Shown here in pieces: positions 36,101-47,859 of a stretch of DNA of 64,000 nt. Position numbers and translations under genes: made by a program. Source of the DNA: Stratiolaelaps scimitus (taxonomy: Eukaryota; Arthropoda; Arachnida; Mesostigmata; Laelapidae); contig JABWDB010000008.1 of the NCBI GenBank assembly GCA_019614645.1, positions 9,238,001 to 9,302,000 on the forward strand. Direction: 5' to 3'. The stretch's first letter is position 1, and each line of letters starts with the position of its first letter. The notes beneath the pieces were generated by a model. That model was not told where the DNA came from. It worked only from the letters and a program-made list of their open reading frames with translations, and ran no database searches.

Positions 36101-39100
36101 AATTGACAACCGGTACGATTAGGAATATTTCATGTGCATCTCATGGGCAAGGATCACCCAGGGTGTTTCTCGTATTGATCATCAACGAAGTTACAAGGCG
36201 CTTTTTTTGGGATCCCTCCAGGATCTGTGGATACTTGCCATGTACCAGAAATTTAAAAAAGTAAGCAAAGGTGATCTCGACTGGTTCTTGAGGTAACACC
36301 CAAAAGTGGTTCCGAGTTCTGTCATATCATAGGTCAACATCTGGGAGTCAGCTAAATAGAACAGCTCCAGTATATGAGAGGGTATTGCTCATAATATATA
36401 ATGCAAATATGAACTTCATTGAACCATTTCTAAATAGACATAAATATAGTTGGCTGCGTATATTACGCACCGGTCACACAGAGTAATTATTCGCGTCTCC
36501 TCATCCTGCCTTATCTATTCAACCTAATTCAAATACTCCTTTATTCACCAAAAGGAGTGATATGCATATGTCAGTTACGGACATCGTTATTGTATTACTG
36601 CCCTGTATTATTACTGTGTTATTATAAAGAAAATGACGCTTGGTCAGACCGACTAGAGCTTCTTCTTTGTGACCACCTTCATGGAAACACGCAATCAATC
36701 TACCTGCCTAAGATCCATGATGATAAAATTACTCTTTATATACGGAGAAAGCGAGTTTGCCCTGTAAGACCACTGTAGCCCTCCTATGGGTAAGATCACG
36801 AATGAAAACACCAGAAGATATGGATTTTGATAGGATTTTATTGAAGAAATTCCGAAAATGCGGCAGAGAATTTACATGATACGGTCATCGGGATGAGTCC
36901 ACGACGAGATGATTTTTTTAGTCGGCCTTATTATTTTTCGAGATCTGAAAGCAAGCAGAATAGGCGAGAAATTGGCATGTTTGTGATTCTCGAATAGTTG
37001 ATGTTCATTTCTATTTAGATCTGTTATTCCTGTTAAATTAATAGAAATTGAATAATAACGACAATATATAAATATATAGAATAGCTATTCTTTATGTGCT
37101 TCGCCTCACCAACGCCTTTCCCGTGGATGGATACGTGGACACATTACACAGACAACGCAGCATCCATCGTATTCAGATGTGACTAAAGAAAGACGAATAA
37201 CCGGTGGTAGGTATTGTGCACCAATGTCATATACGAGGCTACAATAGGCATTCATGAATTACCTGGGTGGTCACGGGAACCTGGGGAGCGCGGATTGAAG
37301 AGGAACGCTCCGGCCACTCCTGCAGCGAGCTCGACCCGCACATCGCCTGATGTTGAACGGCGCCCTGCAGCAATTAACAACAATAATTGTATTGTATAAA
37401 AGCAGGAAAAAAAAATCAACAATTTAGCCGAAATTAATAGTATTACATTCGATTATCACCACGGTCATATTTGTGATGTCGCAGAACACCACAACATTTT
37501 ATAATATCTTACCTATAGCGGTGGTTGGTCAGAACGACAGAGTGATTTGATATGAAAGTTAACATTGAACCGCTACGTTTCAAGCTGACCTGGCTTTTAT
37601 CGGTGGCCAGATTAAAAACGTGCTAACGGCTGAACGATTGCAGATAAGTTGGAGTATTCATAGGGTGAAATCCAAACACCGAATCCCAAGACAAAGCACA
37701 TCTCTTTGCGGCCAGCAGCAAAAGCCAGGACAACGACGAAATCTGAGGCACCTGTTATATAATAGTTAAACGTTACGTTGACCTGTGGGAATACCGGGTG
37801 GCCTTTCTGTCTGTATGCCTCCTTGTCTGCTTGACTTCTTATTGGGGGGGGGGATACACCATGAGGCGAACCATGGGGCTCATTTGGCCAAGGTCATACA
37901 AGGACAAGAACAGACGAAGAATGGCCAATGGTGTAACCAGGTACAGTCACAATCAGATAAACACAGACGGCCATCTGTGCGCCCGCCTACGGACTTCACA
38001 ATCTTGACTTGGTGGCAACCCACAACTATATAGCATTACTTGCAGGTGCACGATATCGCTGCTTCTTCTATTGAAGGGAAGATACTGAAATAGTCGAGTA
38101 TGCTTTGTATTTGAAAAATCCCATACAAAACATACATGTTGTATGATATATATGATTGAATCGGCAGTCGGCGTTATCTAGTGCATCGCAGGCCTGTTTG
38201 ACCCGCGGTGATCTGTTCTATTAGATTGCGATCCGACCGAACTCGCCCATGTCGAATGATTGCGTTTGGTGTGTGACGTAGTTAGCGCAATGGATAGCCT
38301 CCGAGTAGATACTCGTTGAGCGGAGTTTGCGAGACCACCATTTTGCCTGCTGTATAGCTATTAAATAGTTTAATACATCACAGCAAAGGCGTCTACTCGC
38401 TTAAAATAACTCTATTTTTCAAGCTTCTACCTTGTCGCAGCATCTCCTGATGCCAAGCAGTCCAATGAGTTTCAAGCTATCTCGTTATTGTGCATACACG
38501 ATACACCATCTGCCGCTCGTAGAACAGACAGATCGTAAATGCCTTGAGCGGTTGAACGTTTCGATTGCGGCAGGCGATCTGGTGGCGACCACCGCATCTG
38601 AACCATCCACGCCATTTTGTGCTCGATTCCACGATACAGCCGTCTTGCAGCATAGGTTCGCTTTTCGGAGCGCCGTTCTTTTCAAAGCTATATTTTGCCT
38701 TCGTCAGCACAAGGCGCATGAACGGCACGGCGCCTTCACCTCTCTTTGACGAAATACTTCAAGGTTATCGCCGTCATTGTCGTCGTCTTCGCGAAATGCT
38801 GAACATACAAGAATAAGCAGGGAAGACCGATTGCCAGCGCTCAATGACGCGTGGAACGATTACTAGTCGTCCACACACAAAGGGACAAGAACACACATAT
38901 CGGAAATGAAAGGCAAACAAGAGTAATATCATTACGAAAAGTGTACATTTACGGTTGACTTCTCGAACACTCCTATCGGGGCAAACGAACGCGAGTCAGG
39001 CGACTGTTTCGACATCGAGCTCTGAGTGAAATCTGCCACATATGCATATCTGACGAGAATCGTAGAAGGTCTCTTGGAAAAGTAATAACCAGCCCTTTTC

Positions 39101-41659
39101 CTCGAGTTCCCATAAGCAGCAGATTGTCTGTCACATATTCTCACTTGGTATTGCATAAGCCACTACGTTAATGTACGTACGCGAGGTGTGCTAGAAACAG
39201 AGACGTGTACATACAATTTTTAATCATGGTTGCATTGTTCTCTCTGTTGACAAACGAGCAGCTTAGGCATCTAAAAGCATGGTCACAAATGGACGTTTCA
39301 GGTGACTATCCAATATTCAATAGTAAAAGTTAAGCCCGTGTGTACGCTCTGGCTAACACGCGTATCCATCCTATGCATCGTAAACCTCCAACGATGAAGC
39401 ATATTTCTAGTGACTGCGACACGACACCGACAGTCGTTCTGACAGTTTTGGTGGATGGTCTTGATGGATGGCCCGAAGCAAGACACCCAGACGCAGCGAA
39501 GCATCGAAGTCGTAAAGTTGCTACCTACTCGAACCCACGCTAGTCGAATCGTCAAATGGGTCTGTATAGAGGTTTTTCAAACACCCGAGGCTATGCCATA
39601 TCTTCAGGCCCAGCTTGCATCTAGCTGCCAAGCGCTATAATAACGCTGGGTGGAGCAGCCGCTTATTAGTAGGTGTACACTCGTATGTTAGACCTAACCG
39701 CGCTCATAGAGGAAGTCATATCGAGTAACCGGATGCTGGACTCCCCAGAGAGTTTTAGCCCCCCACTCCCAACTTGTCCAAGTAATGATGCAAGGTAATG
39801 GTAAGCAGTGGTAGCTGGCCGGGGATGTCAGACGGCTACATAGCAAGTAGGCTACGCGCGACCTTGGCGTTCGAAGACATCGGAGCGAGCGACGAGACCG
39901 GAGGACGTTTTGCCATTGAACAGTGTTCGCGGAACGGGTACACGCGGCAGGGTTGTGATACTCGCGTGAACAGGGGGCCAGTTTCGTGTTTAAAAGACTG
40001 ACTTGTTGCCAATTTTTCTAGTTGCCAGTAGCACGTAGTTTTGAATGTACACACATAGTAGATACATGTATTGTAATTCGTTGTCCAATACTCTCCGTAC
40101 GGCGCCTCTTTTCTTATGTATTTGTACAGTTTTCAAGCAATGACGCATTGAGCGTGGGGAGCTCCTGAGGTGCAGTTGATGTTTGGAGTAGCAACGCCTT
40201 GCCTGTACGGTGTTCCTCGCGACAACGACTACCTCGAACTGAGGTGAAATCTAACCGGGGATCAAATGTAGGTCCCTAGGAAAAAAGAGGTGGATTTACT
40301 GAGGCGGCAAAGAGGCAGCGAATGATCCAACAAAAACTCGGGATAAAGCTCTCCGACACTGACCTCTCGCGAGTCGTCGGCAAATATCTGTATTCTTGGA
40401 AAACATGCTTAGGTTTGTATAGAAGGCTTTATTTGGCCTAGGCACGCACACACAATTTTTCGTGTTAGCCACACCCGGCATCTAAGCCACCGAATTTATC
40501 TCTACGACCATAAGATCGTACACCCAGCCTTTTTTTGGGCTTGGCCAATTTTCTTTTACCGGATGTGATAATCGAATATAAGGTAGGGAACCTGGGACGC
40601 TTCCACGGACTGATGTCCCTCTTACAAATGCAAACGTCTATGGGTCTACGGGATACGTGTAGCCGGTAGCCGGTCTAATGAAACTTAGCCCTTCCTATTT
40701 TGTGGAAGTCACCCTCTGCCACCACGCGAGCGAGTAATCACTCTTCGAAATAGCTCACGTGTCCTTCTAGCCGGCATCAATTCCACACATGCCGAATACG
40801 CCCATCGTGAAGGGCGAACCGTCAGCGCTGCTAGAGGTCATCCAGCCTGCCATTCTCGTCCTGAGAGCTATTCGACCCATGTGAGGGATCTGCATACAGA
40901 GAGATCAGTTCCGGAGGGCGGAGATATACATCCGTGAGAGTTCAGCCTAGCCGAAAGATCACCTCAGCTTGGAAGTGGTCTGTTCGGCCCGGCCAACAGA
41001 ACTGACTCAAAGCAAAGGGGTGTGCCGTACACTGCGATGCCGTGCACAACTCTACAGCGCTCGGCCGTCAACCAGTAATGGTAAGCCAACGGCCGCCAAT
41101 AGCCACCCATACACCCGCCCATCAGGCCCTGACCAGGGACTGACCTACCCGTCAATAGTATAAAATCGTCGCCCAGCGGATTGGCATCGGTCAGCATAGC
41201 AATTTTCTCACTCGACCCCGTCGTCGAACCCCTCCCCTTTGGCTCTCTCCGTCGGAAACCGTGCGTAAACCTGTACACACTTTTTGAAGGCCACGGGCAG
41301 TCGTTTATCCTTGCGAAGCCAGAAGGATAGATGTATTATCGACGGTTTGACCGTTTACCTGATGCTAGTAAGTCGTGTTCAAGCGGACAAAAGTGAAGTG
41401 TGCGATGGTTTTTCGGGATTCTAGATTGAGCCGTATCTAGCAACTCATTCTAGGCGGGATGCCTTCCCTCTGCCCAAGGGTAGACGTCTACTTGGATATG
41501 AATACTTCAATGGAAGAACTCCTCGATCGCGTTGCACTTTTACAAGTAAATCCAGCTGGCATTTCGTTACGTTAGTCGAATATTTACGCATTCCCAAGTG
41601 CGGAAACTGAGCATCAGAGATTCGTAGAAGGATGAAGCCTGGAAAATGCTTACTCACGT
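33106..41659. other. Gene-poor region with a GC-rich island
   Basis: A GC-rich island at about 33780-34520 has overlapping ORFs of about 140 codons on both strands (33885-34316 plus; 34045-34482 minus); the minus frame lacks an ATG at its start. I cannot tell which, if any, is coding. At 36036-36075 AATAAAGCTTTACC leads into short CTTTAC-type repeats that could be a LINE or SINE tail. A minus-strand ORF at 38477-38728 is coding-like (KWRGWFRCGGRHQIACRN) but unrecognised. AT runs lie near 34851-34880. Confidence 0.35.
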
Positions 41660-41850
41660 ATGCCCATCAAAAGCCTTAAGGGAGATACGGGCAAACACCT
41701 AAGCAGTCCGAAGAGGTGGTTCGCTTATGGCGACGTCTTTGAAGATAATGTAATCTCTTCAGACCTCTACGGTTTGAACACTTTGAATGATCTCTCAATG
41801 GGAAAAAAACGATTGATTGTAACGTCTGATAGAAGGTTAAATGATCCCAT
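41660..41850 (+). CDS. Candidate first exon, unknown protein
   Basis: An ATG at 41660 opens 63 codons (MPIKSLKGDTGKHLSSPKRW, then charged and mixed sequence ending TSDRRLNDP) up to a consensus donor, CCCAT/GTAAGT, at 41851. There is no recognised family and no downstream exon; a retroelement relic begins 440 bases later. This is a weak call. Confidence 0.25.
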
Positions 41851-42289
41851 GTAAGTAACACACAGTTATACTGAGGACTCGTGCCGCTAAAAAGCGATTA
41901 GTAGCTATTGATCCACGAAACAAAGCGAGGAACGGTCCCTACCTCTCGAATCATTGCAGGCCGCAAAGCAGATTCACATATATAACCGCTGAAGGCCCTC
42001 CGGACTACCGACGCGAAGCAGTATGCCAGCGCTCGTCTAAACAGTCTAAACTTTTCGAGCACCCCACAACACAAAATATAATAGAAGTCCCTTCTTTTAT
42101 AATAATTACGTTCACAAGAGACAAATTGTAATCTTTCAATACATTTTAAATACACGCATCTGCTTCTGTTGTCCGTTACACGAGGTACTAAATAGCAGCA
42201 CCTTCACAGGACTTGTCAGGCAGCTTGTCTCACCCACACGAGTCACCAGCCGAGAAAATCACGTCTCGCCTTCCCTATACGACAAGGCA

Positions 42290-43342
42290 CCCCATGTTTT
42301 CCACATGGATGAAGGCGCGAGCCTTCCGAGCCATCCGGCCGCAGGTCCGGTCAAGCTCGATTTCCGCAATGCCTTCAACACGATCCGCCGGGACCTCGTT
42401 CTGCAAGAGGTTGCTGAGCACGTCCCTGGCCTCTTCCCTCTGGTTGACCTGGCCTATCGTTGCCCATCCCATCTGATTATGGACAACGCCATCATCAGCT
42501 CGGAGTGCGGGGTCCAGCAGGGGGACCCGCTGGGCCCAGCCCTCTTCTGCCTGGCCCTCCGGCCCTCGCTGCGTCCCTCCAGGCTCGCCTGTGGCTGTGA
42601 TACACGGATGACGGAACGTTGGCGGGCGTTCCGGCGACCGTCGCCTCCGACGTCTAGCGAGTACTCGACTACGAGGGGCCCAGCGGCCTTACCCTCAACC
42701 ATGCGAAGTGCGAGGTCTTCTCTTTGGACCCGCACCCCGACCTCCAGCGCTTCAGCCTTCCACGTCTATGATAACATGGTGCCGGACGCCCTGACGACAA
42801 TCCTGAGCCTCCAGCTTCCTTCGGCAGCGGCGTCGCAGGCTACCCTTCCCTCGACAGGCCTAGTGCGGGGCATGGCTCCGCGATCTGCCCTCCTCGTCCT
42901 TTGGCACTACTCTCGACGATCTCTCCCTCCGCTTCTGTGTGGGCCTCCGCCTCGGGGCCCCTGTGGTTGCGACCCATAGCTGCAAGCATTGCGGGAGCCC
43001 TGTCGCAACGAATGGCCACCACGGACTCTCGTGCGAGCGCAGCGCAGGTGGCCACCCGCGACACACGATGCTAAATGACACGCTCGTGAGGTTCCTACGC
43101 TCCGCCGGTATCCCTTGCACGAGGGAGCCACAGGGGCGCCGCCTTGACGGCCTCACTCTCATCCCCTTCCAGCGAGGCCAGCACCTCGTTTGGGACGGCA
43201 CGGTGGTTGACACACTAGCACCTTCTTAGCGCGTGCGGAGCGGGACAAGCTACGGAAGTACGCCGTACTCCAGGCAATCCACCTCTTTTCTCCCCTTGCT
43301 TTTGAAACCATAGGCGGGCACGGCCTAATTATTGTTTGTTTG
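42290..43342 (+). mobile_element. Decayed non-LTR retrotransposon (RT + restriction-like endonuclease)
   Basis: The first part (42330-42560) encodes reverse transcriptase blocks: VKLDFRNAFNTIRRD, and GVQQGDPLGPALFCLAL. The frame then shifts, and the catalytic YTDDGTLAG block is in another frame just after an in-frame TGA, with a further TAG downstream. Around 42972-43226 is a Zn motif C-x2-C-x8-H-x4-C (CKHCGSPVATNGHHGLSC), then PRHTMLND, RRLDG and HLVWDGTVVDTL. This matches the CCHC plus RH...PD...D/E layout of the restriction-like endonuclease of R2/NeSL-type elements, with the expected Pro of the PD motif read here as Leu. The GC-rich composition contrasts with the flanks. With stops and frameshifts it cannot be active. 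Clade assignment is inference. Confidence 0.88.
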
Positions 43343-43584
43343 GATAAATAATTATAGTGATATTATTTTAAATAAATATAAAAGACAAGATGTAATGTAG
43401 CCTGGCTGTATTGTACTACATGAAGCCCCACCCCTGAAAGCCACTTTTCAATCAGCGTTGCACGTATTCTAGGTGATCAGTCTTCACACAGCAGCTATCA
43501 ATATAATTAATGTCATACTACTAATCTCCATTGTGTTTAATACGCCTGGCATTGTCAAGTATAGAATAATTTCAGAAGTAGTTG

Positions 43585-43705
43585 GGGACAGGATATCAGG
43601 CCGAGGCTGTCATGATCCCGAAGGAGGCGATGATATTGCCTCTCTGGCTTACATCGAGGAAAAGGCTCTGCAAAAGGAAGGATCCTGCGCGCTGTGGCTG
43701 TATCA
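43585..43705 (-). mobile_element. Inverted 3' fragment of the same retroelement family
   Basis: On the minus strand this matches 11225-11345 with scattered differences; the best blocks are CGCGCAGGATC, then TTCCTT, then GAGAGGCAAT and CATCGCCT. It carries the part of the 3' region missing from the plus-strand copy that ends near 43342, but in opposite orientation. It suggests either twin-priming-type inversion during one insertion or a second insertion. Confidence 0.6.
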
Positions 43706-44061
43706 ATAATACACAGATCAGCCCTGGTTAGTGCTATGATTTGCAAATACGGCCACAGAACATTTGCGACTTATATGTAACGAGCAGGAATTGATAACGT
43801 CCCTTCATAAAGTGTACGTTATGAGGGAAGGCATTTTGTCAGCATATCGCTGTTCCACTCTGCACGAAAATCTTGAGTGATCGATTTTTCAATGCGCCTA
43901 CTTTACTGGGCCGCGCTAGGAGAAACCTTCATCCGTTGGGGATTTCGGTAATGGCGGCTCATGAAGAAACGAAATGGTGAACAGCGTCATGCTTCGGCGA
44001 ATACTAGTTCGTTCGCAACCGAGCCGGGCGGCACCAGCAGAAGCGGTACAGAGTAAACTCC

Positions 44062-44439
44062 TTAATAACTGTGTGCCGTGCCAAATAAAAATTCTGAAAA
44101 GGAACTGGAGACAATCGAGCGCGATATTCTCCTGAGGGATGAACGCCGTTGAGAATTCGGGTGAGTATCGTAACACTTTTGTTCAACAATATCTACAGCA
44201 ACAAACCGAACTTCTTCATTATCTCCACCTACAGTGCGCAGCGTAATGGTGAACTGAGCATAGTCTTGTGTATTCTCGACTAGAAATGTGAAACAAGCGA
44301 ACAGCCGATGACCTAACGGAAATGTCCCGCCAGAGAACTTAGTCGAGCATGATAATAGTAATTCTAATAGCATCAACATCAACCCCTTATCGACGATGCA
44401 AGTATTACAAGGCAAGGCAAAATGTGCAATCACCGTCAT
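44062..44439 (-). CDS. Hypothetical single-exon protein, 125 aa
   Basis: ATG at 44439 in a fair context (TCGAAATGACGG), stop TAA at 44062-44064. The N-terminal half is hydrophobic and Leu-rich (GLMLMLLELLLSCS). The middle looks like beta-strand sequence (YAQFTITLRTVGG, then VRFVAVDIVEQK). The C-terminus is Ser/Arg-rich. I recognise no family. The length and mixed composition make it more coding-like than other ORFs around it, but there is no independent support. Confidence 0.35.
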   Translation of the reverse strand: MTVIAHFALPCNTCIVDKGLMLMLLELLLSCSTKFSGGTFPLGHRLFACFTFLVENTQDYAQFTITLRTVGGDNEEVRFVAVDIVEQKCYDTHPNSQRRSSLRRISRSIVSSSFSEFLFGTAHSY

Positions 44440-45406
44440 TTCGACTCACCATACATATCTACCTTAGCTACCTCTAATAGTTTGCGCAATGCAAGCGCGT
44501 TATGCTCTAAGTAACAGCTAGAATTAACAACTAACTAGAACAAATGGAAACAGCAAAAAAAAAAACAGATAAATTGCAAAGGTCATTATCATCTCATTTG
44601 CGATTCAACAACTCGAGCTGTGCTTATGCGCCACCCGATGGGCTTGCTTCGGCTGACTCCACCCAACTGGAATCGTCGTGAATCGTTGCGGTGCATGTCA
44701 TCTTTGTTATTCGCTGTCAGTCGCCTCTCGGTGGCCGTCGTCGGAGCTTGTCGATAGCTGATCATACTAGGCTCGACGGATTACCAGAACACAGAACATG
44801 TTGTCCTGGCAGATGCCTATCTAATAAATACGTAGATATGTGCGCCTCAGTTGTCCAAGGTCGACCTGATTAGAGTCATATGTGTTCGTACATATCATAG
44901 AGAGGACGAGACATATTTACGACAACGACTCTTGCTGGTGCTGATGCTGAGTTTTGCCGCTGGCGCCTCCGTCACCGACGCCAGAGAACCAGATGAGCTC
45001 CTCTGTATCGTTCCTATATTCCAGCCAGTTGTACAGCAACTACTAACATTACTGCTACTACGAACTCGGTATGGACATAACATATGCGTGCCCGTCGCGA
45101 GATGTCCACGGCTTTTGTTCCTCTCGGTCGTCCGGTCGAAGTCAGGAATCGTCTGGTCGTTCTTCCTTTCCTCTACGCAGCACTGCTGCAGGAGATGACC
45201 TTCTGCGTGACACTCCTCCCTGAACTTCCGTCCACAAAGCCGCACAACCCGACCAGATTTCCTCACAAAACGCAGGACGAAGACCCCGACTCTCTTCTCT
45301 CTTCATTCAAGTCTGAGCCACCGCCGTCACGGAACACTGTCGCCTTCCGAACACTATAAATAAGTGGGCACTCTTGTTTTTTGTCAGCCCTCTGCAGAAA
45401 ACAGAG

Positions 45407-45552
45407 TCAGTTCAAGAGTCTGAAGAGAAGCTGGGATGACGGGCGCATTGGCTCAGCAAACCGGCGTTCCACATTGTGCAGGAACGCAACCTGGCGGATG
45501 CGCTGGTTCAGCTTGTCGGCCAGCATCAGCCAGTTGGCGGGTGGTCGATTCG
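45407..45552 (-). CDS. Candidate terminal exon, unknown protein
   Basis: After an acceptor CTCATCAG (ending 45553) the minus strand reads NRPPANWLMLADKLNQRI, then RQVAFLHNVERRFAEP and a Leu-rich end, to TGA 45407-45409. It is amphipathic and coding-like. The plus strand is also open here. No family or upstream partner exon was identified. Confidence 0.28.
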
Positions 45553-47859
45553 CTGATGAGGTTACAGGAAGAGGCCCAGAGTCATGGTGGTGAGGAGTGG
45601 GCGCTTAGAATTGGTGTGAATAGGAAGGCCCAACGGCACAGTTTGATAGAAACGGAAAGAGAAAAGGCACGAATAGGACGATGTGGCGCAGGCCATAGAA
45701 ATAGAGAACGAGGTAAGGGTCCACAGGGGCTGGCGATGAACGGCTGCGGGACACGGTCGCACAGGACATCCTGCCTTCGTGCATACCCCCCCCGTCGAGG
45801 AGTAATATGTTAAAGTAGAATAATGAATTAGAAGGGTGACCCAATCGCTTATCCACGGTGGGATCAACAGAGCTGAGTCCTTAGCTCGCAGTGCCGACGA
45901 GTATCAACAGCGCGCAGGACGAAGACATACAGGAGAGAACTACGACGAACGAAAAATTGCGGATTTCAGTGTTCCGATACGATTACGCCAAGTCAGACTG
46001 CGTATTTCTCATCTTTGAACAATGTATGCGTACACATGAGGTGGGAAGCAACGGTAGTCAGGTGCATGACGCGGGGGCGAGACTGTGAAGGCAGGATGTC
46101 TCACAATGTTGTCTCCCCAGGGAAATGATGCCGTGTCATCTCAATGAAAAAGAACAAAAGATTTTGCTCAAGGTGAACAGAGGGCGGGACACGCGATGAA
46201 AAATTATGAGGCAAAAAAATGATTAGGATTAGATGCTGAGAGAATTCTTATCCTAGTCAAGTAATGCAGTAGGTATACTACCGCCTTCCAGAACATTCGG
46301 TACGACACCGTATCGGGAGTAAAAGCAGATCACGTGTGATGATTTTACGGTGTGATGATATCATTATTATTATTAGTAGCAGTAGTACGGCAATATGATA
46401 TTTCGATTTGCGCTTGAATTTACACAAAAGAATGCTCTGACTCCTTTAGTTGAAAGTGGATTAACAGTTATAATCTTGTGCGAGCTAGCGTAATTAAGGC
46501 AACGTTTCCTGTTATGCGTCTTCTCTTCTATGTAATTAGCTCGTGGTGTAGTTGCCGATGTTAATTACGAAGACGTAGAAATCAGCCGGGCCAGTATTCA
46601 GTGGATATTCGGACGCACCTATATGAACGTTACGAAAGGCAAAGCTAACAATGGTGTAACAATTTGTGTTTTATATGACGGCCGATTTCAAACCGCGAGG
46701 TCCCAAGTTCCGAGTTCCACCTGCCGCTTAGCTCCCCTCGAATTTAAGTTGATTTGAAGCTCTGAATAATAGCACAACATATATGTATGCATGTTACATA
46801 TAAGGTACTTGAAAATGAAAAGCAAACTCTTTAGTATGCGACTCCCTTTGCGTGGGTCGCGCTTATTTTAAAATTCAAGCCCTCAATCGTAGTGATCCAT
46901 CACGAGGCTTAGCGAGTAATGACTTAAGTGAGTTAAGTTTAAGTAGTGATGCATAAATCATCTACATATACACACACATATATATATGCGGGACCTCATG
47001 GAGCATTCGTTTCTTTGAAGGGCTGCCTCTGCTGCCTGAAATATTCTTCGCCGACAGCTTCGCCGGTGCGCGCAATGTGTCGTGTGCACGTTAACCGATG
47101 TTTATAAATTAGTCCATTTGGCCTATATCATGGGCTCACTGAGCAAACCGTTGTACCAACCCAAGTCCGGTGATATCTCGTAAATTTACTACACGAGCTA
47201 TTTTTCTCTAGATAATTATTCTGAGACTTATTCTACCCCCGCATATGGCTACGGTACAAAAAGATTAGAGGAGAACTACATTGAAGTAAATTAAATTAGT
47301 TGTCCAAAATCGCCAGGGGCGTGGCCTTGGCATTGAAAATGTCTCAACACTGATAAGCGATGTACCAATACGTCGTTGTTAGCAAGTTCGCCTTGAGGCA
47401 CTCAACGCGCAGCTTTTGTTTGTACATTAGACGCGAACGTGTAAAAGAAAATCTGGGTTTTCTATGTTTTTGTTCGCATAAGTTTTCTGTACTCTAAAGG
47501 CAGACCACTCTTCAATAATACCTCCCCCCATTGGAAGTCTTACCCAGGCGGACAAGCAGCACTCACGACAACGAGGAAGTTACACCCTTCAAAAGTGAGT
47601 TAAATTTTCACCCTATTTATCTCTAAAGGAGCGTCCTGTTTACGTCACCGATAACTCGCCGGAGAATATTTGCCTTCATCCCTGCTATATTCATCATAGG
47701 AGCAGCTGTCTACCATTTTCAATTTTTTAGTCTGCAGATATAATTGGACTATTTACAGGGCACTCACTACCTGAATCATATACATTCATCTTATTCTATT
47801 GTACATAATGCAGTGTTGCATTTCGCCGAATTAGTGACGAAAATCTGCAGGGTTTCTAC

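Noticed and set aside
42454..43213. Minus-strand ORFs of 70-117 codons across the retroelement
   Set aside because: They are shadows of the GC-rich plus-strand reverse transcriptase and endonuclease remains.
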